64,000 nt of DNA from Euborellia annulipes (GCA_023213315.1 JAKCPI010003261.1:1-64000); one strand, 5' to 3'; positions 47,060 to 60,010 are shown, counted from the first letter of the stretch. Program-made: numbers and translations. Notes: generated from the letters alone by a model not told the origin.

Positions 47060-47300
47060 CTTTTATTTTCACACTTTTTTTGCCTTTCACGCATCCATAC
47101 ACGCAGTCTTTTCGACCATTTAAGACTTTAAACGATACCTGTTATTTGTAAATATATCAATTGGGAGTCCAGGCATTCTTATGTAAGCCATTTGGTATCC
47201 AAATGGCTTAAATAAAATCATTGAACTTTCTGGGATCCGAACCCTCGAGCCTTGGTATACAAAGCAGGCTCGCTACCAACTACGCCAAGCCCGAGGGCTA
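47060..47300 (-). mobile_element. SINE-1, minus orientation, tail-to-tail with the preceding copy
   Basis: The reversed order of the same blocks, ending at TACGCCAAGCCCGAGGGC. No clear duplication seen. Confidence 0.8.
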
Positions 47301-47516
47301 TTTTTATTTTATGTGTTTTTGTTTTGCGGCTATTTTATTGTGATTTTATCTTATTTGCTGAAAATATTTATTTTATTATTTTTTTTTTTTCACTTCATTT
47401 TCATTTTCGGTCATTCACGTCACTTATCCCTATAACACAAATCAATATTATTTTAAAGAATGTTATTGTTTAAAAAATAAATAAATGTAAATGTAAAAAA
47501 AGCAGCTGAATAGTTA

Positions 47517-47757
47517 AAAAAAAAACATTCTTTTTCCATTCACACTCACACACACATACACACAGTGTTTTCGACAACTTAGGTCATATAAGACTTTAAA
47601 CGATAACCGTTATTTAATAATATATATATTTGGGGTCCAGGCATTCTTATTTAAGCCATTTGGTATTCAAATGGCTTAAATAAAATAATCGGACTGCCTG
47701 GGATCTGAAACCGCGACCCTTATATACAAGGAATGTGCGCTACTTCGTAGAAAAACA
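47517..47757 (-). mobile_element. SINE-1, minus orientation
   Basis: CACTCACACACACATACACA, TTTTCGACAACTTAGGTC, the palindrome and GGACTGCCTGGGATCTGAAA; the head is decayed. Confidence 0.75.
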
Positions 47758-49970
47758 AACAATAAAAAAAAAAATTTATAAAGTAAAGAACGAAAATCTA
47801 AGAAAGTTTCCATCCATGTTTATAGCGATTTTTATAGCATTGGGATAAATTGAAAAATATTAAATTTGAAAACTTATTAAACTCATAATAAAATTTTTTT
47901 ATCATTGAAAATCGAAAATCCGTGAAATTTAAGATTTTTTTTATTAGGCAAAAAAAATACGAAGATATTCTAACTGTTCTTAGTTTTTTTTTTTTTTTTT
48001 ATTAAATAATAATAACACTAATAATAGAAATCATAGTATCCAGTTACTTTGAATATAAAAAGCGAAAAATAATGTGTATGTAATTGAATAATCGAGAGGA
48101 ATATAAAATTTCCAAATAATCGACAAAAAAAAAAAAAAAAAAAAACGTGCACCGCCAGAGGGTAATTTTTTTTATGATGATCATCAAGGCGCTTGTTCGT
48201 TGTTTTCTAATCTAATAAAAAATAATTTCCTGCGAAATTGATTTATTTATTTAATATCCGGAGTGAATAATTTATTTATTCATTATAAAAAAAAAATCAT
48301 GGGAATTCAATTACAGTATATTTATGAATTCTTAGGATCCGGATTATTTTTTTTAAATAGCGGAAATACAAATTTTATATATGCTTATAAGTGTATAATA
48401 AATTGTATTTATTACTCGCATCAATTCACTTTTATTAATCATAATACAGGATGTGAATCGAGGTTTTTACTTTCTTATAATATTCAATTGTTGTAGTATA
48501 TAGGAAAGTAAGGAATGAAGAATTCAAGCAAAGATTCAAGCACAGATTTATGAGCGAGGCTTTCCCCGGAAAATTCTTATTTTTTCCGCGATTCGAGAAA
48601 TTAAAAAAAAAAATCTTATTAAATATTTTTTAAAATAAATTTTAATTTTTTTTAAAGTATTTTTTATTAATAAATATATTGAAACATATCATCTAGAGTT
48701 TTTAATTTATTTTACCCGATTTTAAATACGGTAACTAAAATACATATACAGTGATTCAATGTCGAACCCCCCCCCCCTGTTCTTTGCGCCAGAAGTAGAT
48801 ATCTCACTTCAAGTCAGTTTTCGCGTTGCTCAATAAAATTTATTTAAATTTTATTGTCTACCAATAAATAAGGACTGAATCTAAATGTCTCTAGATGTCT
48901 AAAACGAAAAAAAAGGAAAATTTGTTTTTAAATTATTTTCTTTTTATTATTATTATTTTTTTTTTTAAGTATAGAGGAGAGGAAGGCTGAGCGTTGCGCC
49001 ATTACGTCGGGAAGCGAAAGCCTACCCAAATTTCCCGGATGCCTAATTAATGCCTCATGGCTTTTGCCAATTGCTCGCCTACCTACCTACATCACTAACG
49101 ACATCACACACATACACACATCACACCTAGAAAATAGCTTTCTCAAACTAAAATTCGCATTATATCCTGAATGTTCTAAATGTATCATCATTATGGCATG
49201 TTTGACAACAAAACGTGTTTAGTTTATAAAAAAAATGTTAGTATTAGTGAAAATCCTGCACGTCTTAAGAGTTTTTGTTATTTATTAATCATTCTCTCTT
49301 CTTTTACATATTTATTAAAGTCCTTGAAAGAATTATTATATAAACTATATTTTTTTACATAATATGTGGGTTAAGTTGAAAAAAAAAACAAAACAATTGT
49401 TTAAACTCCCTTTGTTTTCATGTATCTTTGTTCCTCTTAATTATTTAATCTGCTGATGACTTTAATGTTGCAAGATGAAGCAAACTTATGTTTAATGGGT
49501 ATTTTTATTTCTTACAATCGAGTAAAACAAAATTTACTATTCTTTCTAATGGAAAAATTAAAGATGCTTTGCTTTCTCATTATAAATCATTCAATATTCT
49601 CCAAAAACAGCAGGTTTAATTATGGCTTTAGAATATTCGCAACTTTCGAAATTAAATATGTCCAGTATGATGTCCAGAAACTCCAACTCCTTAAATTGAC
49701 CTCTCAACTTTCTCTCTCTAACTCTTAGAGCTGCGAATTCAAATTTGATATTCCATTAATTTATACTCTCAACTTTCCTAATTCAGGTTTATTATATTTC
49801 CTATAAAATTAACTGATAGGAACATATAATAAATTTTCATTAAAGAGTTTCTAAAATATTATATTACTTATCAAATGATTTTATTTAACAATTAATAAAT
49901 AGGTAAATTTTTTTTTATTTGATCATAAAGAGTGGTGCTAATTTATTTTTCATATGAGACTAAATTTTAA
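47758..49970. other. AT-rich stretch, nothing recognised
   Basis: Poly-A/poly-T runs, a C-run at 48769, and CACACATACACACATCACAC near 49106. The open frames (48263-48496, 49180-49728) are AT-biased, without domains. Confidence 0.45.
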
Positions 49971-50619
49971 AAAATCTGGTGTGACTGGCGCACAGCACAC
50001 AACTTTCTCTTACCTTCGGTAATCGAAAGTTGTGTTCTGTGCTTGTCACACCAGATTTTTTGTGTCGACATATATTTAGTTTCCGCCAATATATTAGAAT
50101 TTAAGATGTCAAATTTATAAACATGGGAAAATATTTATATTTTGTTACCATGGCAACCATTTCTCCTATCTTTCCTATGAAGCACAATAGTAAAGTGTGC
50201 TTCAAACAATTTTGAGGGCAAAACGAGAATATACATTTGAAAGAACATCTAAAAAATAATTGATTTTTGAATTTTAATCAAAATCGTTAGAGCGAATTTT
50301 GAGAAAATTGAAAAAAACTGAAAAAGTACATCAGTAAAGTACTAGTACTCTTTGGCCGATTTTGATTAAAAGCTTATTTTTCCGGTCCTGGGGGGTGTTT
50401 AACTTAAATATAGAATTTCAACCTCGTAGCTCAATTCCTTCATGCTTAAAATTGAACACACACACACACACACAGACCACGTCGTGAAAATCACTTTTTT
50501 GGATTCAGGGGACCTCAAAACGTAAAGATCCATCAAAATCTCGACATCGAATTTTTGACATGAATCCAATACTTTCTCTCTATATATATATTACATATAT
50601 ACATAGGTAAGAGAAAGTA
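49971..50619 (+). mobile_element. HH repeat, full copy
   Basis: Head hairpin with differing arms and centre TCTTACCTTCGGTAATC, complete body, CA-rich patch, TTTGGATTCAGGGGACCTCA, and terminus ATAGGTAAGAGAAAGTA. Confidence 0.9.
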
Positions 50620-50714
50620 AAAATTTTTAATAAATTGATGAAGATAGTGACTGAACATATGATAATGAGAAAAGTAAAAGGCAGCTAAAATAGATTGATT
50701 TCTTTCCTGACTGA

Positions 50715-51774
50715 TAGAGGAGAAGGTCCAAATTTCGGCTAGGGTCCAAATTCTGGCTAGTACTGTAATCAGTGTAAGGAGATGCTGCAATGTAGCCGCG
50801 ATAGTATGAAACAACTTCTCAGGGAACACCCATTGCATGGTTGAAGAAGCTGCGCAATTCAGTGACAGTTGTTTGAGTGGTGGTAATTTTTTCGATTTTC
50901 GACAATTGAAAACTTTTACAAGTATGCATTTTTTAATTTACTGATTAGTCTAAAACTTTGAATATATTATTCTCCATAAATAGTTGGGTTAAAGATACCC
51001 TAAGGTACCATAATCAATATAATTCCAAGCTCTCAACCGACTGTAGAATTTTTTATTAACCTCAAACCGACGCCATAGTGAAGGTCTAAATTCGGGCTAC
51101 TAGGAAAAAAACAAACAAAGGACGTAAAGCCGTAAGGTCTTGACTCATTACTGGCACCCCATACAAAGAGGCACTTACTCATTATATATACAATTATCTG
51201 AATATAATAAATACATCTTGTGCAAGGGCGGATACAAGGGGGGGGGGGGTAAAGGGGTAATTACCCCCCACCCCAAAAATTTGAAAAAAATACTTTTTTT
51301 CTAAAAAAAAAATGTATTTTTAATGTAAAATTTTAAAAATTAATACTTAAAAATTTGATTTGTATTTATATTCTGGCAAACAAGTATAGAATGCGCCTTT
51401 AAATTACCGAAATTAAGAAAAAATTGTGTGTTGTGCGACCAGTCACACCAGATTACCCCCCCTCCCCCGAGAAACACCTCTGGATCCGCCCTTGTTCTTG
51501 AGTTAAATATTTGTACATATTTTATTGTTTTATTCTAGTTTATTTTTGCCTAGCCCAAATTTAGACCACATCTCAAAAATTTGTGATTTTGAATATTTTT
51601 TTAAGTGATAAAAAAAAAATAAAATTAAAGGTATTTTAAAGCTTTTTAAATAGTTTATCGAAAGAAAACCTTTGAATGTACAATTTTATCATGGTTAGAG
51701 TTAATAATATTCATTCTAACAAAAGTTATAACACAAAAAGTAAACAGTAGCCGAAATTTGGACCTTCTCCTCTA
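50715..51774. mobile_element. 1.06-kb TIR element, TA-flanked, with repeated GGTCCAAATT motifs
   Basis: Perfect 27-bp inverted ends starting TAGAGGAGAAGGTCCAAATT. Additional motif copies: GGGTCCAAATTCTGGCTAG (50742), GGTCTAAATTCGGGCTAC (51083) and AGCCCAAATTTAGACC (reverse, near 51553). It resembles the element at 32225 in end sequence and architecture. A hAT-like MITE is inserted at 51223-51494. Confidence 0.85.
51223..51494. mobile_element. hAT-like MITE nested in the TIR element, carrying an HH hairpin half
   Basis: Ends CAAGGGCGGATACAAG / CTGGATCCGCCCTTG with G/C runs inside. Flanks ATCTTGTG and TTCTTGAG match at six of eight bases. At 51404-51456 it contains half of an HH head (GTGTGTTGTGCGACCAGTCA...). 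Confidence 0.75.
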
Positions 51775-51796
51775 ATATCTATTTAAATTTCAATAT

Positions 51797-52027
51797 ATTT
51801 CTATACCGAACGTCGCGGGTTCGGACCCCAGGCAGTCCGATAATTTTATTTAAGGCATTTGGATACAAAATGACTTAAATAAAAATGCCTGGACCCCCAA
51901 TAGACATATTAAACATACTGAGTATAGTTAAAAGTCTTAAATGGCCTGAGTTGGCGAAAAGACTGTGTGAATGTGTGTGTGAGTGTGAATGAGAAAAAAG
52001 TGTGAATGTTTAAAAAAAAAAAAAAAA
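51797..52027 (+). mobile_element. SINE-1, 5'-truncated
   Basis: Begins at the B box GCGGGTTCGGACCCC; palindrome decayed (AAGGCATTTGG / AAATGACTT), body and GTGTGTGAGTGTGAATGAG tail intact with poly-A. Confidence 0.8.
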
Positions 52028-52997
52028 ATCTCTCCAACCTTGTTTTATTATTAATACCAAAAATAGATAGATAAGTATTTATTTGGCTTTGAGTCACATG
52101 CCTCCTGGAACTTACATAAAGTACAGAGTAAAATAATTAAATATAACCAATCGACCTCCTGCTATTTTCATTGTCTCGCATTAAAGTCTCTAAATGATTT
52201 TTATTATTGCTGATTTTGAAACTATAAAATAGAAAGATGAATTATTTATGCAACATATAATATATAAGGATATGCCTTTTAAAAACAAAGAGGTCTTGGC
52301 AGATTATTACGTAAGTTGTCTTCAGTTTCGATTAGAAATTCTTTGGCAGATTTAATGATTAGGATTCGATTTCTTCCCTTCGAGCGATCTTTGATAAAAA
52401 CCCAAGCCGCCTAATGAACGAGAAACCTAACTGATGGTCTCTGGTCACGCTTGGTCTCATTAATCGCTATGGTTCTTTAAGTATATATTATTTTAAAATT
52501 TTGGAGAAGGATACTGTAGTAAAACCTTAATTAGTTAATTAATTTGGAGTTATGTAAATGAATAATTTTCTATAGAACAAGTTCTAGAACAACTTAAATC
52601 ATGCCAATAAATTTCCTTTAATAGTTTAGGCGATTATTTGACTAAGGATATACTTCCTATAAATTACCAGTATTTCCGAGTTTTTATAGATATTTATAGG
52701 CCTATATTTCTTGTATTTATTTATTTTATAAATAATAATAATTTTCATCTCTATCTAAAAAAGAAAGTGGGCTTAGTTATAAATTTTGATCAGACATCTT
52801 GTTAGGGATGATCAAATATTTTTTTACTTGAAAGCCAACTCAACGACTTGATAAGAGTCCACGAAATATTTATAATTTTCTAATGAAAGTGGTCTTTCGC
52901 AAAACAAAATAGTAAATAAATTTTCCAGGCAAATGTATTTATACTACCGTACTTGGTATCAAAATAATTTAAATTTAATACTATAAATTTTCTTTGA
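52028..52997. other. AT-rich stretch, nothing recognised
   Basis: 52310-52480 has somewhat higher GC content but no open frame or known repeat. Confidence 0.45.
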
Positions 52998-53088
52998 GAT
53001 TCGTACCCACACCTCTTGGCTTTTTGAGTTTATCAATCAATATTGATGGATTGTCACTATCTCTAGCCTTTCAGCCACGGGGTGAAGA
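52998..53088 (-). mobile_element. SINE-5 fragment, minus orientation
   Basis: GAGATTCGTACCCACACCTC then ATCTCTAGCCTTTCAGCCAC; resembles 26325-26400. Confidence 0.5.
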
Positions 53089-53096
53089 GTTATTAT

Positions 53097-53690
53097 TAGA
53101 GACCGGAAAAAAAGCTTAAAAAAATGGAAAAAAGTGCTTAAAAAAGCATAAAAAACTTGAATAAAAAGTTGTTAAATAAGCATAAAAGTTGAAAAAAAGC
53201 ATCTCATAAGCAATTTTTACTCATACCAATGGCGTATACAAATTTTTTTTAAAGAAACTAAATTTATTCCGCCCCGCCCTGCGAAAAATTTTGTTTTTGC
53301 GGAACCAAATTTTTTTCACCCTGCGGAAAAAATTTTTTTTACAGGGCTATATTTTTTCACCCTGCGGGGTTTTTGGAAAATTTTTTTTTTTTTTTTTTTG
53401 TGGGGGGCGGCCCTCCCCTCCCCCCTCCCCCCCTTATATACGTCCCTGGTGTATGCGTGTGTGAATGGGAAAAAAGTGTGTTTTTTAATAAAAAAAACAA
53501 AAAAATTATAAATATTCGTAAAATAAGTTCAAATAAGCACGAAAGGGAAAAAAAGCATGAAAACTCACAAAAAAGCATAAAAAATGCAATCTCAATGCAC
53601 TTAGTTTTTCCTAATTCGTATAGAAATTAAATATCTAATGGTTGCTTATAAAATTGAGCAATAAGCATTTTGCTTAAAATCCGGTCTCTA
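53097..53690. mobile_element. hAT-like non-autonomous element with 8-bp target duplication
   Basis: Ends TAGAGACCGG / CCGGTCTCTA; GTTATTAT flanks both sides (53089-53096 and 53691-53698). Many AAAAAGCATAAAAA-type motifs lie inside both ends. It is invaded by another G/C-rich MITE (53227-53448) and SINE-like debris. Confidence 0.88.
53227..53448. mobile_element. MITE nested inside the hAT-like element
   Basis: Ends CCAATGGCGTATACA / TATATACGTCCCTGG, with CCCTGCGG repeats and G/C runs. A target duplication was not clear. Confidence 0.55.
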
Positions 53691-54270
53691 GTTATTATAA
53701 ATGTTTGAAAATTATAAAATTTTTATTCTGGTTTTTACTTTCTCTTACTCTATATATAATTATATGAAATATATAGAGAGAAAGTATTGCGATCATGATC
53801 ATGTCAAAAATTCGATGTTGAGATTTTGGTGGATATACATGTTTCGAGGTCCCCTGAGTCAAAAAAAAAGGGTCCCGCAAATTAGTCTGTCTGTCTGTGT
53901 GTTTGTGTGTAACGATTTTAGCATGAAGGAATTGAGCTACCGGATTGAAATTTTATATTTAAGTTAGGTAGGGTACCCCTCTTGGACAAAATAAGCTTTA
54001 GAACAAAATCGGCCAAAAAGTACTAGTACTTTACTGATGTACTTTTCCAGTTTTTTTGATTTTCTCAAAATTCGCTCAAACGATTTTGATTAAAATTCAA
54101 AAATCAATTATTTTTTAGATGCTCTTTAAAATGTATATTCTCATTTTCCACTCAAAATTGTTAGAAACACACTTTATTCTTGTATTTCATGGAAAGATAG
54201 GAGAAATGGTTGCTATGGTAACAAAATATAAATATTTTCCCATGTTTATAAATTTTACATCTTGAATTCT

Positions 54271-55048
54271 GCCCCCGGGTGTGGCGTAGTAGGTAGCGCG
54301 CCTACCTCCTATACCAAACGTCGCGGGTTCGGACCCAGGCAGTCCGATGATTTTATTTAAGCCATTTGGATACCAGATGGCTTAAATAGAAATGCCTGAA
54401 CCTACAATTTATATATTATAGTCAAACCGCCTAAGGGGCTCCTGACCCCTTGTCGCCTTCAGCGAGCAAGTTTATTCCCAATTTGGGATATTTCTTGTTG
54501 CAATGCAAGTGTTAAGATGTTAAGGAAGGATCTTATATTCAAGCGAGGCAGGGTACCGATTGGGAACAGCAAAAAGGGTCTGTTTATGACTGTTTAAAGG
54601 GTCAGTCACCTGTCCCTCTTCGTTTTTCAACTGCCGCTAGCCCCCACCCCCAGCCCATAGTCAGGTAGGAAGCTGGTTCACAGCATAAAGGACGCTCTCT
54701 AATTTCTAGCCAACTTGTTGATTTTGTGTTCCCATATTGAAGAAATTTGATTATAATTAATTTTCCAAAACATTTAAGAGATTCAAATTATTACTAGTTA
54801 CTCCCAGAGCATGTATTATAGGTGTAATAATTTCAAATGGATTCATTGAAAATTGTGGATTTCTATAGAACATATACATACATATTTAATACATACATAC
54901 ATTTTTCCCATTTCATTTTTATATATTACTTACAACGGTTATCGTCAAAGTCTTAAATGGCCTAAGTTGCCGAAAAGACTGTGTGAATGTGTGTGTGAGT
55001 GTGAGTGTGAATGAGAAAAAAGTGTGAATGTTTAAAAAAAAAAATAAA
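54271..55048 (+). mobile_element. SINE-1 inside HH, itself interrupted
   Basis: Head GCCCCCGGGTGTGGCGTAGT to poly-A, with 12-bp duplications at 54259-54270 and 55049-55060. The body is broken at 54422 and resumes at about 54906 (TTACAACGGTTATCG). Confidence 0.92.
54422..54905. mobile_element. Unclassified insertion of about 480 bp inside the SINE
   Basis: It carries CAAACCGCCTAAGGGGCTCC, CAATTTGGGATATTTCTTG and ATACATACATACATTTTTCC, and is bracketed by TTATATATTA-type direct repeats. GC content is higher at its left end. It could be a short LINE 3' piece or another SINE; no coding frame is seen. Confidence 0.6.
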
Positions 55049-55180
55049 ATCTTGAATTCTAATATATCGGCGGAAACTAAATATATGTCGACACAAAAAA
55101 TCTGGTGTGACAAGCACAGAACACAACTTAAGGTAAGAGAAAGTTGTGTGCTGTGCGATCAGTCATACCAGATTTTTTTG

Positions 55181-56993
55181 AAATATATTGAGATCTAATT
55201 AAAAAGAGAATAATTAATAGGGCCATAAAATAGTAAAGAATAAATACTATACGTTTTTTACTATTATTTATTTGTCTCTCCCATCCAAGAGAGAGCATTA
55301 TTTATTTTCATTCTCTCTGGGTCTAATGAATCACTTTATTTAGACGATAGATTTGCGATCGAGATATTAGAATGTTTTTACAAATAAGAAAAGGTTTAAT
55401 TGCTTTTCCAAAAATAGATTCATCTCTCGCCGGTGACAATGCCTGGAGGGGAGGTGCAGGCGCCACTTCCCCTCATCTCGCCGTTTCTAGAGCCCTAAAT
55501 AATATCGTTATAAAAAATAAAAACTTTGCATATTGAATTGCGTAGAACTCGCAAACTACGGCCCCAAACAAAAACAAAATATAAATAAACAATTTTTCAA
55601 ATTCGTAGTACTGTAGAAACTAAATATATTTCGGCACAAAAAAATCTGGTGTGACAAGCACAGAGAAAGTTGTGTTCTGTCGTCACACAAGATTTTTTCA
55701 ATCATTAGGTATTTCTAATTAAGTAAATTTTAATAAAAAAACAAAATAAATAAATACATGTTTATTTTATACCATTACTTTACAGAATGTAAATTTTTAT
55801 TAAAGTGTGTGAGCGTGTACAGAAGGAGGACAACCAAACATATCCTTGAAAATCTATTGTCTTTTTATTTTTCGATGGAATAAAATTTATAATAATATTG
55901 GGAGAATTAATTTTCAAACACCCATAAATTATAATTAAATAAATAAATAAAAAAAATAAGGACTCGCTATTTTTAAAAAGCAAGGACGTTAAGAAAAAAA
56001 ATATTGTATGCAAATATTTGATAAGAAGGCTTCTTTTATCTTGAAATCTTAATTAAGAATTTATATAATACAAGGATATGATTTATTAAGCAAAGGATTT
56101 TCAAAATTAATCTAATAATAAAGTTTTTTTATATTAATTGTTGGTACTAATGGTAGAATTATCACGTGCATAATTATTTAATGATACTCAAGATCAAGGT
56201 CATCAATCAATGCAATAATAGAGTAATAGAGAAATAATTAAGTTTTCTCAGGAAATATGTTGTTAGTATAAAATTAATTGGTAAAGCTTATTCATTTTAT
56301 AATTAAACAGTAAATAAATTATATAAAACTTTATTAACCTTATTCGCTCAGCAAAAACTAACAAATTTATACCTCCTAATAATTTTTCAACAAATAAAAA
56401 TATTTTGAGATTATAATAACTAATTTCCTGTGGAATCCGCTTCACAAAATGAGTTCCTCTTAAAATAAGTAAATTAAATTCTGGTCTTTTCTGCGTGTGC
56501 ATAATAGGCCCTCTTATTCATCTTCAGTCACGGCCCTGCATCAGATGATTTATCAAAATGATACATCAGTTGAACGAATCAAAAAGAAGTGGAATTAATA
56601 GCAGCAAACCACTTGCTCGTAATAATAGACGTTTTTGAAATGAAGACTCTCTGGGAAAGGAATTGGATTGCTATATTTAGTAGTAGGCTACTATAATAAA
56701 GAATAGAACAGGAAATGTAAAAAAGAATAAAATACACCCTAATATAAAATAGTATTTAGTTTAAGCTTATTGAGAAGAAATTCTTTTATACAGTAAAGTT
56801 TTTAATAACACGGGGAATGAAGGGAAAAAAGTAGGGGTAAATATTTATTAAGATCCATAATTTTCTCAATTTCCCCTGGATAAATTCTTAGTAATAATTA
56901 AGAACTCCAGTCCTCGACTAAATTTAATCTCAATTTCCATTTTCCAAAAAAATAAACAGAAAATTTTATGATTAAAAAAAAAATTAATTAAAA
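55181..56993. other. AT-rich stretch with one HH head fragment
   Basis: A fragment at 55612-55700 is listed separately. The minus frames at 55780-56013 and 56263-56502 are AT-biased, with no domains. Confidence 0.45.
55612..55700 (-). mobile_element. HH head fragment, minus orientation
   Basis: GAAACTAAATATATTTCGGC and the hairpin arm AATCTGGTGTGACAAGCACA; the centre is deleted and the arms meet directly. Confidence 0.7.
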
Positions 56994-57130
56994 AATTTTT
57001 TTTTTTTAACATTCACACTTTTTTCTCATTCACTCAGTCTTTTCGGCAACTTAGGCCATTTAAGACTTTAGACGATAACCGTTGAAATTAATATATCAAT
57101 TTGGTGTTCAGGCATTTCTATTTAAGCCAT
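56994..57130 (-). mobile_element. SINE-1 3' half, minus orientation
   Basis: Poly-T, ACATTCACACTTTTTTCTC, TCTTTTCGGCAACTTAGGCC and one palindrome arm; no head. Confidence 0.7.
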
Positions 57131-60010
57131 AAAAAAAATTAAATTATTTAAATAAAGAATGAAAATTTTAACAATTATTTATTAAAATTATGCATCGATT
57201 CGATTGAATTGTGCCTGGTCCTCCTATACATGTATATAATTATTTATATATCGTCATTATTATCGTTAAGGTCTATATGGTCTAAGATGCCGGAATAATG
57301 TGTTTATATGTGTTTTTTGTACCAGTGTTCTTGTAATGTTTTGATTTATATTGATTTACATTAAAAAAAGATGCCCTTCCATCGAATAATTATAAATAAA
57401 TGAAAAATTTTTTACATATGCTGTTATAATAGATACTAGAGTTTAAGAATATCTCTTCATTATATTTCAAAGGATCGTCAATAAATAATATTTTAGATCA
57501 TTTAAATATTATTTATGTTAGCGTTTTATAAACTTTTAATAAATATTACTGTATGGTATTTGTGATTTCTAAACGGGAAGAGAGGCATTTGCACTTGTAA
57601 CCCACATTTCACAATCAGACTACAAAGATAGCATATAATATATAACTCCGTTATGAATATATAACGATATGCATATATCTATTGCTGGTTAATTCAATTT
57701 AAACGGTCTAGAAGAGAATAAACATCCATTTTCTCTGAACCGGTTAATCGAATAATAGTTGAGATTTTAAATTTGGATAAGACGATCAATGATTTTTACC
57801 TAGCATTGACCCTGAATATCTGATAAAAATAGATAGTCAACGACCTATTTTATATAATAATCTTTTACGGTTTTTTTTTTATTTGATTCACATTTAAGAT
57901 AACTGATCTGGAGGAGGAGAAAAGAAAAAAAGCAAAAAATCAAAATATGCCTGTATATGTTAAAGCGGAGGCAGTGAAAGCTTTATGGCCAGAGGCGCCC
58001 CCGGCTTGCACGCCCAGCACTTTCTCCTCTCATTGGGAGATGGCCTTTCACTGACGACCTGGCCCTTGCTCTTCTGCTTACTATCTTCTCTTCTTCTATT
58101 TCATTTGATATACAATATTGAAATTAAATAACAAGTATAGTGGCGGACAATGGAACAACCTCTATCTCATAGATCTCATTTTTTTTACAAAGGTCAATGT
58201 TTGAGTTGGAGAGATTTTTTTTTTCGTTCCATGTCTCATCTGATTAAAAAGTGAGTGTTGGGTAATAAAATTATTTTTATAGTAAAGGCCTACTCAGAAT
58301 TCTTAAGTAGGTGGGCATCCTCAATAAACTCTTCTGCTTGATCTCTAAATTTTTTATTTCTCAAATTTCTTTGTTATTCAAGAAAATATTCTCAAAGAAT
58401 TTCTTCGATCTCATTCATCCCCTCGTTCAAAAAAAAAAAAATTGGTCTAAATTTATTATACAAGTCTAATGTAAATGCTCAGACGATTTAAGTTGTTGTA
58501 GTGGCGGTGATATATATAAAAGAATAAGTAGAAGCAGACAAAAATAACAAATTTTTTTGCAATTTTCAGTAAACGTTTATGTATGTATTTTTACCATTCT
58601 GAAAAACATACATAAGAGATTTTAAAATAGAAATTATCATCCTCAGAATTAGTCATAGTAACAATAAGGATTTGCGTGAAGGTACTATTATCGTATATTG
58701 TATACACTCATTGTGCATGATTCTGATGATGATAAATTCATTTTTAGAATGAATTGAAAAAGTTTTTTAATAAGAGTATCGAAACGTTTTCTGGGGATTG
58801 AAAAAGCAATAAGATGATTAGTTTTGACAGAAAAAAGTTTAACGACTAATTGAAGAGAATGAGCCACTAAGATCGTTGAAGTTAAGCAAAGCTGAATTTA
58901 TATTTGGGTGGTCCCTGTGTCTCCAGAAGCAAAAGAATTGAATGAAAGCGGGAAACCATCAGTAAAAATTTTCATAATAAATATACAATTATTATAATCT
59001 CTAAAAGTTAAACTGACCTTAACAGCTGAGTGAATGAAAATTTAGATTAAAAAAATCCGATGATCTTTCAATCAATTTAGTATTATAAAGATACTTTACT
59101 GAATAATTTAAAATGTTTGTGTAAATCGAATGATCACGATTTTGAATGAAGGAAGATTTTTGTATGAAGAAGAGGTTAAAAAATGAAGTGTATAATTCGA
59201 TTCCTTCTTTTTTATTTATTTTTTTTTTTGGTATTCAAATTTTATCTTAATTTTCATAAAGAGATAAAAAAAAAAAACTCTGAATATTACCCAAGAAATG
59301 AGTTTAAATTTGTGTAAATACAATGGATAATTTGTATAGCTTACAAGCAATTGCAAAGAGGTTAAGTAAATAAGTTAAATGCTTATAGTAAAACAAACTC
59401 CATTTTTCATTATAGTTTAACATTTCACGATTCGTCTTTAAGTGTCATACGAAGTGAATAAGTGAAGGGAAGTGAGTGAAGTGAAGAAAAAAGAGATAGA
59501 AAAAAAAACTATATCAGGGATTCTCTCTCGATTTTAACCTTTAAAACATTTCTCTAACATTAAATACTTGTACTAAACATGACTTTCCATTATCGACTAC
59601 GACGTTTGGACTATCTTAAATAGAGTAGGCTACATATTTCAGGAATTAGAGAAATTTTCCTAAATGCGAATCTTACTTGTTTGTCGTATGTCTATCACCA
59701 CTCCAAAGTATAGGCCATTATTGTATTATTATTATTATTATTATTTTTATCCCGATTTCTAATCTAAAATTTTGTTTTTCAAGTTCTAAAATAATTGAAG
59801 AAATTTTTTTTATAATAAGTATGAGATAAGAGGATCTTTTTTGATAGGATAGATAGAAATAGATAATTTACTTTGAATTTGCTCACTGAAGAAAACGAAC
59901 ATAGCTCAAAAATTTCTTAGTTAGAAAGATAATAAAAATCAATTTAAAATATACGTTTACAAAAAAAATTTGTTACAAAAAGCAATTTTTAGCTGTGATG
60001 TTATATTAAT
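57131..60010. other. AT-rich stretch with one solo GAAAC stem-loop
   Basis: Motif at 58723-58788: CTGATGAT, stem GATA/TATC, GAAACGTT, with an inner 8-bp stem (AATTCATT/AATGAATT). A possible Tc1-like end (GTGGCGGACAATGGAACA) lies near 58141. 57965-58060 has higher GC content without a clear frame. Confidence 0.45.

Larger units (their letters stand above)
53739..55180 (-). mobile_element. HH repeat, full length, minus orientation, interrupted by a SINE
   Basis: From the reversed 3' end (TACTTTCTCTTAC) through the body to the head hairpin at about 55095-55178. The SINE-1 at 54271-55048 splits it at the duplicated ATCTTGAATTCT. Reversed to element orientation, the arms and centre follow the 36124-type order. 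Confidence 0.9.
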
